Counted from the first letter of the stretch, positions 12,841-27,191 are shown. The stretch is DNA of 64,000 bases from Epiperipatus broadwayi (GCA_028023455.1 JAQFVV010012531.1:1612001-1676000), one strand, 5' to 3'. Translations and numbers: made by a program. The notes: a model not told the origin generated them from the letters alone.

Positions 12841-15800
12841 AGGAAATAGACTGGAATATATATATATTTAAATAAGATGTGAAAATTTTTCTTTAATATA
12901 ATGATGATGACCACTACACAACCCCTATTCACAAAACCTGATTAGATCACACTGAACATCTACTTCCAATTAAGTGGCCATGGAATAAATATACAGACTA
13001 GAGAAAATTATATATAAAGGAGTTACCCCATTATTTAAAGAAATAAAAAAACAATAGTTTACTTACAAAGTATCATAATTGTCAGACAAAATATGTTGTT
13101 TTCTGTAAACATGATTATTTTGCAGATTATTTCATAAAAATTTATTACAATTTTTTTATAATTCATTATTGCTTTAATAAACTATTTCTCAATTATCTTC
13201 CAATTTTTAGTACACATCCATTAGTGGAAAACAATAGTATTGTTTTGTAAAGGATCCAAGTTTTATTTTTGATTAATTTTAAGACATTAAGCTTAATTTA
13301 TATCTAATATTAGTATGGTTATATGATTGACCATATTTATTGCAGAGTAAATTCCTGGCCTTATTCTATATATATTCAAACCTCATAAATACATTTATTT
13401 ATATAAACTTTCTAATATTGTCACACATATATCTAATATGGGAAAAATTTAATCAATATATATATTCCTATTAAGAAGAATTCTAATAATACTCAATTAC
13501 AGATATGGCTTTTTTGGTGATTCCTAATTTAATCATAATCTTAATTAACTGGGGATGGGGCCTTTGGAACCAATTCCAAATTTACAGAACAAAACCATGA
13601 ATAAATCCACCATATAGATGTAGAATATTTTAATCATTTGATTGCTGCAGAGATATTTATCATAAGTTCAATATCCATAAAAACTAACTATAACCAAAAG
13701 GAGGCCTAATTTATAAACAAATGAACTCAATCATATTTCAAATTAAACCTTTAATTTAAAATAATAATTATACTATACTTATTATTTTAATACTTTAATA
13801 TTTGACTTTAAATGTTTTATATGTATGTACACTTTTCATCTATTTAAAATGAATATTAACTATTAATTGTCTAAACTTTACATATTTGTGACAATTTAAA
13901 AGATAAAGTATTTTTTTTTAAAAAATTTGGCTCTTTATGTAGTATCTAAACATATAATACTAAAATATAGTTTGTTAGAATAAATATAAGTAAGAGAGCA
14001 TAAACATAAAAAATAGTTAATAATTAGGATAAAATTAAACAGTTTTTTTAAACTTAGAACAAAAGTTTGAAATTGGGATTCTCTACAGTTCATTGTGAGG
14101 ATTTTCTTATTAATCTAATATTTTTTCCCATGATGGCAGGTATTTATAAGTTGTCATAATGTCTTTTAATTAACAATCTCCTGTCAGAGAAATTTGAGTT
14201 TTAGGCCTTGTTTCTTTATTTTTATTAGAAATTTTTTTGAAAATAGTTTATTCAGGGTCCACAAAGTTCCATGTCATATTTTAGCAGTTACTCAGTCATT
14301 CTAATGGGTGTTCAATGTATCTTGATTAAAATAAGAATCCTGACTGCCTAATTTTAAGAAAATTGCCTTTACATAGATTTTGATCTTGTGTTTTTAACAT
14401 CTTTGATCTTGTTTTTTTGATCTTTGATAATCTTTAATTTTCAATACCTTTATGACTTCATTTTATTTTATTTACAAGAATTTTAAAAGCATCTTTATTA
14501 TTTAATTGATTGAATCTTCAAAACAGATGTAATAATTAAATTGCTTGAACTTTTGTTTTCAAAATTAATATTTCAAAATAGGCTTAATCTTTTTTATTAA
14601 TATTTTTAATTTGGTATTTAAAATCTATTTTTTAACTGAATTGTTTCACTATTAATACATTTTATATATTATTTTAATTTTTGATTAGAGGAACAATTTT
14701 AATAAAATTTATATCATTTACTAGTTTTTCTTAAATTTAAACATTTTAAACAAACCTATTACATCATTTAATATTATTTTAAAATATGACATTTAGTAAT
14801 TTATTCTAATATTTAAAATATACCTATTATTATTCCATAAATACCTTTTTTTTAATTTTTGAACTGCTATATCATCCTCATAACAATACTGAAAACCAGT
14901 TTACTATCAAGTGGAAAACAACATGGCTGACACTTAAATGAATACGTCATTATTCATTTCTATATATATATTATGAGGTTAGCTTAAAATCACACCCACA
15001 CAAACCTTAGCCACCTGAAATATTGGATTGTTTTTTAATTAGGAACACTGAAAATATAAATGTATGAACAATTAGGACAACATACAAAGGCTGTGTTAAA
15101 TAGTGGGAATGGTAGGTTGTTTACCATGAAATTACACATATATATTTGTAATAAAATTAATTTTAGTGTTTAATCAAGAAATAAACATTAGGAAAATTAA
15201 TACAAACATATATATAGTAACAATTGTATTGTGTTGAAAATCTTGTGCATCTATAATGAATGTAAACAATGATTTAAATGATGAAAAAATAGTCATAGCA
15301 ATGGGCAAAAGGTCAAATATTGTACTAAGCAACCGAATATAATAGGGGACTAATATATATATTTTTTAAATGAATCGATAATTGCAATAATATTTATATA
15401 ACACAACAGTAGGCATGCACTGTGAATAAATGGAAATGACACCGGGTATAAAAAGAAAAAGAATTATGACTCCTTTTTTAAAATTGTGCATTTGATGTGG
15501 AAAGTCACCTTTGTTGAAGCAGTTATTTTTTGAACACATATAATGGATACTGTTTGAATATGCATGCATTTCCAACAAATACTGAATGATCAGATAAGTT
15601 TCCAATAACTTATAAATTTAAAAAAAGTACTATGATTTTTTTTAAAAGCTAAACAAAGAAGTTAGAACGGTTTATTCAGATAAAATTTTAATGGTGGTAA
15701 TATATTATATAGCCAATATCGCAAATAATAAATAACTGTATACAATGGTATATATATATATATTTTTTAAATGTGAACGGAATATATATATAAACCTGTA

Positions 15801-18800
15801 TATATATATTGCAAAATATGATATATTTTGCTAGAATGATTGCCATTAGTTGGAGCATTTGCCCACTATAGCCATGTGAAATTAATAGCTACCTGTCTAC
15901 ATTGAAGTGCCTGATAAGCTGGGTCCATGCATAATGGAAATCTATATGAAGAATGGAACAAAACCACCCACTATCAATATAAATATGTTCAGAATATGCT
16001 ATTCAGAAGCAATAAGGAGACATCAGCATTTATAATGGAAAAAATGTGTAAATTGTAAGAACTATTATGTGAGTCTGATGAAGAAGTATGCCTGATCATC
16101 TCACCAATTCATAAAATGTTGTAAATGTTATGATTTTTCTTTTGTATAGATATGTCTTATTTTTTTTATTTTTTATTAACTCTGTTATATTTCAAAAGTA
16201 CAAATGGCCTAATTCAACAGTTTGGAACAATCCAACATAAGAAAATGTGAACAGAGCTGGGGGGGGTTAAAAGGTCTGAATATTTTTTCTCTTAATAAAA
16301 TTTTAGGTAACTTTCTTTCAAAATGATTGATATTTCATTCATGGCTATAAAATTGAGTACTTAAACTGAGTACTTAAACAGTAAAAGCCTTTCTCTTTTA
16401 AATTAACAAAAAAAATAAACAATGCCACACCATGATATGACCATTTATATTATTTGTTATATGTTTGACTAATAGTATTCCTTAGATATTTTCAATGTAT
16501 AAATGACTAACCCTTTGAATTAATATTCTTTACTCTTTACTTTGCTATCATATCATGTATTGTTTATTTATTATATTTCTTTCGTGATATATATATATAT
16601 ATGTAAGGTGATTGTTTTAGATCAACCAACTTCCACTCCTAGAACTGTATACTGTATCTGGAGTTGCAATTAAATTTCTAATTGAGTTAGTTAACAATCT
16701 CATTTTAATCTAATAAAGTTTTTATTATTTTTGGATATATAAATGTCTATATTATGTGTATCTATCGTGGTAAATAGGAGTTAAGTAATTTTAAAGTGCT
16801 TAAGTAACAATATGATAGATGCTCATCATAGACCTTGAAGTTGAAAGTATAGACGAATATATCCAAATAATTCCCTTTTTTCACTTATAAATATTTTTGA
16901 ATTTTTTTTTTACATTGATTGACAATTTGTTCTACGTTTTTATATACTTTGTTTTTGTAAATAAATAATGTGAAGTTTTGTTTAATTGACAAAGTCTCTC
17001 TAGTTTGTTAATCCAGCAATCCTATAACCAATATTTTACACGTGCACACACATACATTAATGTTTTATGAACATGAGAGGTAAATGTTAAATCAAGATTA
17101 TTCCTTACAAATAAATAAGGTAAACTAATTCAGTTATTGATTATGAGTCTGCATAGATACATCCCTGTCAAGAGAGTCAAACATGAATTTTTCCTGAGTT
17201 CGAAATATGAGGCAACGTTTCCGAAAGAGGGTGGTGAGATGTGGATGAACTGATCCAAATTGCATCTGGGTATAATGGATGAACCTTGAGCTGGTCTATT
17301 GAGTGTAGATGTGATCATGGGTTATGTACTTCATTGCATCATCTTCAGTATTCTTCCCCGAAGCCCCTAGGTCTGATGTTAGTTAGATGCAACCTGCTCT
17401 CTTTCCCCATTCACACATTGTCAACTGGACCATTACAATATATATATATAGCAATTAAAGTTAAGCATTAACTTTATTTATTAAATAATGAATCAACCTC
17501 AGTGTTATTTTAACAAATAATGCCCACTTTCTTATGTTTTGAATCTATCAGACAAAAGATATAAATATATATTGAGATGATGATTATGTCTCATGGCAAT
17601 GAACACAAAATTTATCCAGAGATAATTATTTACAAAATATATGCACTTGAATAACAAATTAATGCTTAAGTAATTTTGATTTATAAAATTATTGTATACT
17701 AAATCCAGCTTTTAAAAAAGAGTCTGTTTGATGTATTTAGTTCTGATATTGATAATTTTAAAAAAAACCTAAAATGATCTTGTTTTCATGTTATAATAGA
17801 TAATACAGTAATTATAATATTCCCCTATCTATTTTTAATTAGATTAAGTAAGAGAATTTTTTTTAGCTAACACTTTTTTGATAAATAAAAAGTATTGTAA
17901 TATACTTTGATTGTAAATTCTACAGCTGATTTTGTTTACAGTGTTAAGAAAATTTTAATTAAAATTACTTTTGATTAATGTGAATTGAAGAATCATTAAC
18001 TTGGGATTTTTTGGATCAAGATAAAGAAAAACTTACTTAGTTGTTGTATTTTCAAATTTCATTCTAAACTATGAAAGTAGATTTGAAAAAAAAAAGATGA
18101 TTAAGTTATAAAGAGAAAGCAGATGTGGAATGCAAATGAACTACTTTTACTGTACAATGGTCAATTTTGAATTCACATGGTAGTAAGGGCTGGATTTTCT
18201 GTGACCATCTTCTATAACTTGCCTGCCTTAAGTCCCTCAAACTGTAGAAAATTAATGGAACTGACTGACTGACAACATTTACCTGATATATATCTTTCAC
18301 AAAAATGTCATTAAGTCAGCATACTATTCTGTCACAGAATTTATTATACTAAGCCACTTACTGAGAGATTCCAGTATTAGCCAGAAAACTGAAAGATTGT
18401 CATACTATAATTTATATATGTGCTGATTTATCTATATGTAAAGAAGCACAAACAAAGGTACTGCACCCTTATATGTGTGTAATATGCCACAGGAGATTTT
18501 CACAAACAGATATCTGGTGAGTAGAATATATCTATTGAAAATGACATTATTTCAAATACTTAACATTGTAATTCAATGTTTAATTTATAAGTTTTAAAAG
18601 TATATAAGTTTTTACTAAATTATCCATTTAAAAGAAAATAAGGATAAATTACCTATTTATCTCCAGAGACAAGATTCTAGTTTTTATTTTATTTTTGAAT
18701 TAGAAAAGGAAACTCCAAAAACCTTTCTTGCATATTGGAAATAAAGAAACAAAGCCCAAATTTAAAAGGACTTTCCAAACTGGACCTAAAGACAATGTTG

Positions 18801-19950
18801 TCTTTTTTTAAAAAAAAAAAAACTTTTACTTAAAATTAAAAATAATATAATAATTTTGATTTGTAAGGAAATTATATTTAAAATTTGTATGTGTGTTTAA
18901 TTGTTTTATGTATATTTTTTCAAAATTGAATTAATTATATCTTGTAAAAATATAATAATATGGATTGACAAATGAAATACTATTAGAATATAAATGCCTG
19001 TGTGCACACATTTAATGAATACCCATGTATGTTAAAATCAGTCATGCATATCTTTTTTAAATGAATTAATTTTTTTATTATTAGTTTATTGGCAGTTCAC
19101 ATTTGTTAATTTTGTATTTTGTACAGGCACATCTGTGTCCTTATATAGGTGTGTGTTATGTAAATAGATTGAAATATATGTAAATTAAAGCTTACCACAT
19201 ATTTTTTATTGTTTTTAATCAAAATCAGAATGGTATATTCATATTTATAGCATACATAACATATCTTTAATTTGATTTTACAGTTATTATTTCTAATTAA
19301 TAAATTTATATATTTATTGTTTTTAAGTTATTCCAGAGAATTTATTTCATACTAAAATAGGTTTGAAATAGTATATGTTGGTTATTTTCTTTTCTTTACA
19401 ATCACAATGCCTAGAGTTCTTGCTTACTGAGCTAGATTAGAACACAATGGTTGGTTTATATATGTGTGATGGTGTGTATTCAGATGATAAGCCAAATGAC
19501 ACAAAGGTATATACCCTTTAAAGTTCCTGGATTACATTTTTATATTTGATTTTTTAAAATATTTTGATGGATTAGCACTTAAGAATGTGCATTCAGATAA
19601 TTGTGTTGTATTTCTGCTCTAAAGTTTTCAGTGGCTAGATAATCAGCCTGACTATAATAGATCCTTTTCAAATCTAATTTTTTGACTATGATGTTGATTG
19701 CTTGTGATAATGAATGATTTGATTGCTTTTGTTTAAAACTGAGTGAACTTATACTTAATTTTGTTTCTTGCTGATCTCTCATGCTCATTTTTTTCATATG
19801 TATTTTTTTTTATTAATCTGTGCAGATGTCAATCATTAATTATTGACCATCTCATATTCACTCCTCCTCAATTCATACTGTTACAATATATAATGTTTTA
19901 AATTTAAAAAAAACCCACACAAATTAGTTATTTTTTAGCTTAATTCTATT
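12841..19950. other. AT-rich non-coding DNA
   Basis: Seven kilobases with no recognisable protein or RNA gene. Two patches have richer composition and may be old repeats: 15840-16130, ending in an 'AATTCATAAAATG' stretch, and 17130-17440, which contains CCCCGAAGCCCC. Neither has a partner elsewhere in the window that I could find. The rest is A/T-rich with short TA runs. Confidence 0.5.
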
Positions 19951-20172
19951 ACAATCAAATATCAGCCTTTCACGCTAATTGTGCATACGCTTTGCGAGTG
20001 TTAATAATAATAAATAAATACTTTCTCACCAATACAAGATATAGTATTTATGCAGAAATAAAAGGAATCCTCTTATTCCTACAACTCAAACGCTTATATA
20101 TGAGCAAATCTGAAGTACTGGCAAAGAAAGCATGATGATGGAACAGTCACTTTAAATTACTATATATAATGT
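19951..20172 (+). mobile_element. MITE-like inverted-repeat family, partial copy 1
   Basis: Matches one arm and half of the centre of the complete element at 44263-44686. Shared words in order are ATCAGCCTTTCA, GCTAATTGTGCAT, ACAAGATATAGTATTTATGC, GGAATCCTCTTATTCC, TATGAGCAAAT and CTTTAAATTACTAT. Only one terminal arm is present, so this copy is half an element, cut where the second half would begin. It encodes nothing. Confidence 0.8.
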
Positions 20173-21170
20173 AACGGATTGAAAAATATACTATCAACAA
20201 TCCTTTAAGAATAAACTATATATTTAGGTTATATACTCATCCATTCCTCTAAAGATCTGACAGATACTGACAGCCAAAAGAATGATTAGCATTTCACAAT
20301 TTTGAATTAGATAAAAGAACCTACTCACTGCTCTTAAAGTATACAATGTTTCATGATCACTCAGATGATCATCACATTTCAGTCACTCTAAGCTACTACA
20401 ACCCATTATAGTTTTCTGCAAACACTATTGCACTGCCCTGCTTACATCCAAGTCTTAGGGGCTATTATTTTTAAAATATTGCCTTGCTCATCTTTGGGAG
20501 TCTTAAAGGCAAATATTATACATATATAAAAAAAATTATACCTTACTCTCTCTGGAGTCTTAGAGGTAAAATCATGGCAGGACTACTGTTAACTGCTTCA
20601 TGATAAATAGTAACTAACATTACAATTTGGGTTGGAGCAGTGAATGAGATCAATCAGTCACAAGTGACATGAATACATCACATCCTCAAGACAATGACAA
20701 AAATTCCCCATCCAACATCAATACTTGCAACAAAACCAACCAAACTTCAACAATCAAATATCCAATCCAACCTTAAAATTATGAATTTTTCTACAACACA
20801 AATTTTCCAAATATGGATAAAATTACTACTCTACAATTTAATACCAATCAATATAATTTTAAATTGAAACTAAGCTCCAAAAATGTAACGGACTGCATAT
20901 CATATATGATCTCAAATGACAATAAACATATGTAATGGACTGAATTATATTTGATGCCTGGAAATCATTGATTCAATGCCACACAATTGGGCTCACCAAA
21001 AATGTAATGGACCAACGAATATACAAACATATAGCCGACTGCATTAAAACATTAAAATGCAATGGGATATAAATAAATGATGAAAATTATAATGGAAAAT
21101 TCCCCATCCATCATCAACACTTGCAGTAGAACCAATCATTTACCTAAATCCATCCCATTACATTTATTGA
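20171..21170. repeat. LTR-like fragments with recurring TGTAAyGGAyyGA motif
   Basis: The sequence TGTAAYGGAYYRA occurs at about 20171, 20885, 20933 and 21003, often preceded by CCAAAAA or TATAA. A 40-bp block containing TTCCCCATCCAACATCAA is repeated at about 20698 and 21096 with a spacing near 398. TG starts and repeated blocks without coding sequence suggest overlapping fragments of an LTR or a non-autonomous LTR element. I cannot delimit a full LTR, and no pol sequence is nearby. Confidence 0.4.
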
Positions 21171-23880
21171 AACAATAATCCGGCTGTCCATGGAAAAACT
21201 GGAAAGATCCAATAACACTACAACCAAGAGGAATCTTTACTATCATTCAACCCCCATTCATTTGGCAATATGCACCGGATCAATCCAATTTTCATGTCAA
21301 TCGATTAGATTCCCTAAAATTCAAACTCAGTCATAATCGAAGTACTTACTCTGTTCAGGTATAAATTATAAGAATATATCTAACCAATGTGGGCAATGAC
21401 TTGATGTTATGGCTTATATAGTACACTTATTGGATATATACTACATATATGTATTTAATATCAAGAGACACGTGAATTCAATGATGTATTCTCAACAAAT
21501 TATAGATAATCCTTGATGTAAAATCAATTAAAATATAGTAAAATATTTTGTTTCTATGTAATCATATATACTTAAATATTTTGTAGCTCTGAAGAATATT
21601 GATGGATAATCAGAACTGAAAATATTATGTTTGCATTGTATAAAGTAGAAAAGGAAAGACGTCATTAATTATAATTTTATATGTTAATAATCAATGCATA
21701 AAGGATTAAAAACGAAGAAGGAATAATAATTTCCCCAATTCCTTTTTATTTAATAATCTGCAATTTTACATTGTTTAAATAAAGCCATTCACAGCATTAT
21801 ATATATACAACTACCGCATATATGTATATTAATATAAACATTTTACTTTATTACATGTTTGATCCAATTTGCATATATGCATTTACATAAATTATTATAC
21901 ACATATGTATATTACAAAAATAATGTGATAAGTGGGAAAAAACCCCAGAGTAAATGGTATACTTTATGCAAATTATAATGTCTAAAAAGTTAGTCAATAG
22001 TGAATACTTGACTTGTATGCATGATGTCTACGCACATATGTACATATATACTCGACGAAAATTATAATATCATTTGATACTCTTTCTATATTATAATTAT
22101 CAAGCCTTTAAGTTAAAAGAAATTTTGTTGATCTCAATGAATGCCATAAGTAGTACCGGTTATAACTGGTTAATTCAACAGAATAAACAATCAATTGGGA
22201 AATAGCCATTAATGAAACTTTCCATTAGAAAGACGATAGAATTAATATCACTGACTTTAAACTAGGTTAATTTCCTATGCTGAAATCATTCTTAATGAAA
22301 ACTAAAATTATAAATTACCTCCAGATGACAAAATCAGTCATGCTAAAATTTTTGTAATAATCTACTTCCATATATACGTATGTGTGTGTGTTCTATGAGT
22401 GTATATGTGAATTAAATTCTAGATTACCTTAAAGTAGATTGTGATAACCATGCAGTAATATATACTTATGTTAATTACACAGAGCAGAGTGTAACTCATT
22501 TGGCCGCTATACCTATGACTTGGAAATCGACACAAGGAAATTTTTTATCTAAGAGACTTAGGATTTGATTTTCAGTAACTGGACAATATGCAAAACAGAT
22601 AATTATCTGCCACTGGTTGGTAAATGGGTATCTAGCTATCCTTAACATGCAACAAGGATGGACAAATGCCTGTGAGTACTGCCTTTTGCTTCCTGTTGAA
22701 AATCTATTGGAGAGGCTTTTGCCTTGCAATCACATATTTATTTAAAAAGCTACTATATCTTTTTTATTCATGATGTCATTGACATTTGGGCACATTAGTA
22801 ACTGATTGAGCATTTAACAGAATCATCTATATATACTGAATCAATTTTTTGTTTATTTACATTGATCAACTGAGAATATATCACACAATCTTTAATTCTG
22901 AATCTGCAACTCTATTCTATAGTAAACTGCATGATACTTGAGGAAATGAAATTGCTTCATAATTATTGGTGGAAGTTTGCCATTATTTTTATCTTTCTTA
23001 ATACAACTTTAATTAATTATTTATAGAATTTCATATTACTGATAAAAATATGTGTATGGGTGAGATACAGATTAAATTCTGTTAAGAGTGTGACAAATAA
23101 TGACAAACTAAGACTGATAAGATTAAAGATAATCATCTAGTCATAGGGGTCTGCTACTTAACATACATACATACTTATTTACATATATATTATTAAGATG
23201 CAATATATAACTATACAGTAATTAGAGAACCTACTCAAAAAATGTTTATAATTCAATTTTTTACATTTTTGATTAGAAATAGTAGAATTCTGCCCACACA
23301 AAAAAGAGTAAGATTGACACCTACATAATATAATACTTTTTTACATAGAAGTTTTGCAAATGGTTAAATGATAAGTGAACACCAAAATGAGAACAACAAT
23401 TTCATTCAAATAAAGAAATTTTGTTTTTTTAAATGTGAATTATATTTAAATTAAAGACTTTAAGTCTTGAATCTGCCATGTTTTTAATTCTGAGACAAAA
23501 CTAATCAGGGAAATGAAGATATATCATTGTGTGATAAAAAAAATTCTGTCGCAATTTTGAAAATGTTTATAAGAACTATACATACACTTACATATATATA
23601 TATTCAAATTTTATTCTTAGTTCAGTTGAGCTTTCAATTTAGTTCAATCATATCACAACCATAGTCAGCCCAGAAAACAGACCAGCCTTTCTCATTCTGT
23701 ATAAAACACCCAGTTCACTTCTTGTAATTTTAACTTCATATAGCTTTTTTAAAATTAAAACTTCTATTTCATTACAATTTTTTGAAACATAATCAAAAAC
23801 ATAGTCATTGTATACAGGTGTGGAGATTGTGTGAGGCACAAAGACACTTTATCACTGGGGTGGCAAGACACCAAAATAAT
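21171..23880. other. Unassigned DNA
   Basis: No recognisable gene. A more balanced-composition segment at about 22490-22740 is open on both strands for 60-77 codons (+ strand includes CHWLVNGYLAILNMQQGW), but I know no family that matches. A second, at 23640-23840, is open on the - strand for 63 codons. These may be old repeat or exon fragments. Confidence 0.45.
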
Positions 23881-23883
23881 TAC

Positions 23884-24335
23884 TAAAATTTACATGTATA
23901 AAAATTGTTTACATTTTCAAATCATTTCATCATTAGAAATATGATCTGAGAATAAATATTTTTCATTTAAATATAAGAGAAATACTTCTTTAGTTAAAAT
24001 TATTTGTGAAAATTATCTGGACTGCAAATTTTTAGGCCTGAACTCAAAATATACTACATATGTACTCATCATATTGCTAAACTGAATATACCGATGCCAT
24101 TTTGTCATGATAATTAATAAAATTTATACGTAAATGTTAGATTTCCAAATCACTTTATTTCTACAAATACATTATCATTGTAAATATTTATTATTTAAAT
24201 AGAAGAAAAATATTTCTTTACATAAACTTATTGTGACAATTGATCTGGCCTCAACTTCATATATACTCTACCATTGCAGAAGACTGAACCGGGTGATGCC
24301 CTTTTACTATTATTAATAAAATTTACATGTAAATA
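23884..24335 (+). repeat. Ancient tandem duplication, about 200-235-bp unit
   Basis: The word AAAATTTACATGTA or a near variant begins at about 23884, 24119 and 24318. Between the first two starts and between the last two lie the same landmarks in the same order: ATTTTC/ATTTCT, AAATATTTxTxATTTAAAT, ATACTTCTTTA/ATTTCTTTA, GTGAmAATT, a CTGGaCT/CTGGCCT word, CTCAAxxTxATATACT, and a 'GATGCC' word. Two diverged copies and the start of a third are visible. No coding potential. Confidence 0.6.
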
Positions 24336-25758
24336 AAGTTCCCAATCATTTTTTCTTAAATATCCTAATTTATATAAAAGGTAACATATTATTATTAATA
24401 ATTTATTTAAAAATTAAATTTATTTTTAAAATATTGTCTTACAATTACATTAATTCTGCATATGATGAAATTGTGTTTATCAACAATATTTTACAGCCCT
24501 TAAATGTATTTTTCAAATTAGAATATTGGATAGAATGGCTATTTCTGTGCTGTGCTAAAAAAATTTAATAATGATATCTTTATTTTTTATTATTATGCCA
24601 TATTTTCTTTTTACACATTTCACTAAATAGCTTTTCATATTTTTAATAATGATATTATCTTTTGTAGATGCTGTACTATCTTTTTGCATGTTTTATTAAA
24701 CAGTTTTTTTTTATTGAACATGTCATTTAGATAAAAGCTCATAATCAATCCATATTACACACTATAGCCTAAAGAGAAACAGAATAAGTAAAAAACATTA
24801 TTTTAAAAAGATATTATTGCAGCCAAAATATCAAAATTCATAACAAATTTCATGGTAACTATTATTTAATGCAACTCCCTACATGATTGCACTTTTGACA
24901 AAATCTAAAAAATGTATCTAGTAGAACAGACCAAGTGTTTGATTTGTTTGTTTTGTTTATAGTTATCCAACATAACTATGAATAAATAAAATAAAGGCAC
25001 AAGGCATTTCAATTGGTTCTAAAAATGCATTGAATAAACAATCTAAGTATGAAAATTTAAACCAAAATTTCTTTCCTTAAATAAATCCTGGCTAAATTCC
25101 TAATTGTCAAACTATATAATAAAGTATAATATAATAGGACTTATTAATAAGTGTTATTAAGTATAATATAATAGTGTAAATATTTTGTTATTGAACAAAA
25201 ACAAATGAAGCTACCTTTGTTAATAGAAAACATAAACAAGTTTTGTGTTTGAGGGGTACTGATTTAAAAATAATAAAAACAAAGAACTTTCTTTTTAATA
25301 AAAAGGTGTTCATGGGATGTAAGAGTTATATTAGCCATGCTACTTAAAATTGACTTAGTTTGGTGAAATAAAATATAAAGCTTTTATCGATAAATAATGT
25401 AAGTATAAAAAAATTAAAATATTGTACTATATATATATAATAAATTATAGTTTTTAATAGTTAAAAAATTAAATAATAGTGTACATAATTTATTATTGAA
25501 GGAATATAATTTTAATAATAGAAAATGTGAATAAGTTTATGCATGAAAGATTTTCAATGGGTTTTCAAACAAACAAAGACTACTTTTAATAAAATATTGA
25601 CCTGCTGATTAAAGTTGATGTAAATATTAATTCAGAAACAATAATAAAAACAAACTGAGTTACTTTTGTTGATTGCTTTGCAGGATGGAACTGAGAAGTG
25701 AAACATTCCAATGAATCATTCTGAATATACAATAATATTTTTAATAATGAGGTAAGTA
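24336..25758. other. AT-rich DNA with a diverged direct repeat
   Basis: Two similar blocks, near 25165 and 25470 (AATAGTGTAAAT...TTATTGAA and AATAGTGTACAT...TTATTGAA, each followed by AATAGAAAATGTG-like sequence), suggest another old duplication with a spacing near 305. No gene is visible. This stretch is immediately upstream of the first ribozyme-bearing retroelement. Confidence 0.4.
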
Positions 25759-25877
25759 ACTTATATATAATATAACTACACAGAGGCAAAATTCTCCATA
25801 CACTAGCACCATTCAGTGCAAGCAGATGTAGAAAGGTTTGTGTGTAAAATCCCTATCTAGTACCTACTCAATCAATA

Positions 25878-25919
25878 TCTCCAGACTGGTTTCTAACTTG
25901 TGACTTTCATCAGTGAGAA
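25878..25919 (-). ncRNA. Hammerhead ribozyme motif R1 (type I, degenerate)
   Basis: Read on the - strand: stem I 5' strand, CUGAUGA core (25907-25913 on +), a 13-nt stem II region, GAAAC (25889-25893), a 2-nt loop, GUC cleavage triplet (25884-25886), stem I 3' strand. All core nucleotides are present. Stem I has at least one mismatch and stem II pairing is weak, so activity is doubtful. Confidence 0.65.
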
Positions 25920-26222
25920 ACGTTGGATCTGAGACCACTGCACTTAGAGCTTAGAATATAATGCAACCCTCCATCAGCCACCTTTTACTTTTTTAGTTAA
26001 ATATGCAGCTTCAAATCCTAGATAAAAACACAATAATGTTTCAATTCAAAATTATTTTCTTGTATAGTCATATAGATCTGAACTCAGTTCAGCATCTATA
26101 CATTCTTGTGTCTTTGGTTCTTTAATAACATTCATCATAATCCTATTGGGAAGGATGGGTATTAAACCATTAAACATCACATAAGAACAATTATTTATGC
26201 TTACACAAGGTGATAATATAGG

Positions 26223-26354
26223 AACAAAACTCTCCATACAGTAGCACCACTCAGTTTAAGCCAGAGTAATCAATGGATGCACAAACCTTTCTGCATTCAT
26301 TGATTACTCTGGCTTGCACTGAGTGGTGCTTCTGTATGGAGAGTTTTGCCTCTG
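26223..26354. repeat. Hairpin made by head-to-head unit ends of E1
   Basis: The block from ACTCTCCATACAG to TCAATGGATGC is followed within about 15 bases by its reverse complement, giving arms of roughly 60 bp with a few mismatches. It marks the junction between the direct unit and the inverted partial unit of E1. Confidence 0.9.
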
Positions 26355-26431
26355 TGTTATTAGCTTGTGTAAGCACAAAGAATGGTGATTATATTATGTT
26401 TAGTGGTATTATATAATTACTTATATAATAT

Positions 26432-27160
26432 CAGAACTGGCCTGAGAAGGGAAGCAGTGCAATGTTTTCATGAGAATGTGTGATGGTTATTTTAAATATG
26501 ATAAAAACACTTAGATATTTTCTATCTCCATTAGCAATTTTGCAGGATTATTCAAAAAATAATATAAAAACTTCTGAAAGATAAAACCCAATTACAATAC
26601 TAAATAAATATACATTAATTTGTTTTATTTTAGCATGTGTTTTAATCTACAGTTTTACTTCATAAAAATAAATGAATAAAACACATAAAATATTTACTGA
26701 ACACGTTAAATGACTAAAGCCATACTTTCACGTTTTTCTTGTGAAAATGCTAGGGAAAAATGTCTTTTAATTTGCAAATTTTATTTCATAGAATAAAGGG
26801 AGGAGGAATAAAATTTACCTTGCACAAAGGCACTTCTTACCCAAGTGGTGGTGCTGACCAAAAACACATGAAAAATATAAATTATTCCTAAGATGTACAT
26901 TTTATGCCGAACCACCATTCATCATGGCCCAGGCGACAATATCTTATACATATTTTCATAATTTGCTAAGCATTTTTATAGATAAAAATTTACTATAATT
27001 TAATTACAAGTGTCAAAGGTTTTGCACTGACAACTTTGCCACAAGCCACTTTATAAAATTACATTAATGATTATTACTGATCATTCATTAAACTAGAGTT
27101 AATCTCAAACCCAAATATACTCTTAAATCTCATTTAAATCGTAACATGTGCATAGTATAA

Positions 27161-27191
<31 letters not shown>

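Larger units (their letters stand above)
25774..26418 (-). mobile_element. Hammerhead-bearing retroelement copy E1
   Basis: One permuted unit of the roughly 455-bp repeat (about 25781-26224), then the start of a second unit, then an inverted partial unit (about 26290-26415). It is flanked by a probable target-site duplication: ACTTATATATAATAT at 25759-25773 and ACTTATAATAT-like sequence at 26419-26431, differing by a 2-base TA unit. The ribozyme lies on the - strand. The element encodes no protein. Direct plus inverted partial copies with short duplications resemble PLE pseudo-LTR insertions and retrozymes. This is the most diverged copy of the ribozyme unit. Confidence 0.7.

Noticed and set aside
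16070-16120. CTGATGAAGAAGTATGCCTG as a hammerhead candidate
   Set aside because: No second core strand within a reasonable distance. The resemblance is limited to the seven-base motif.
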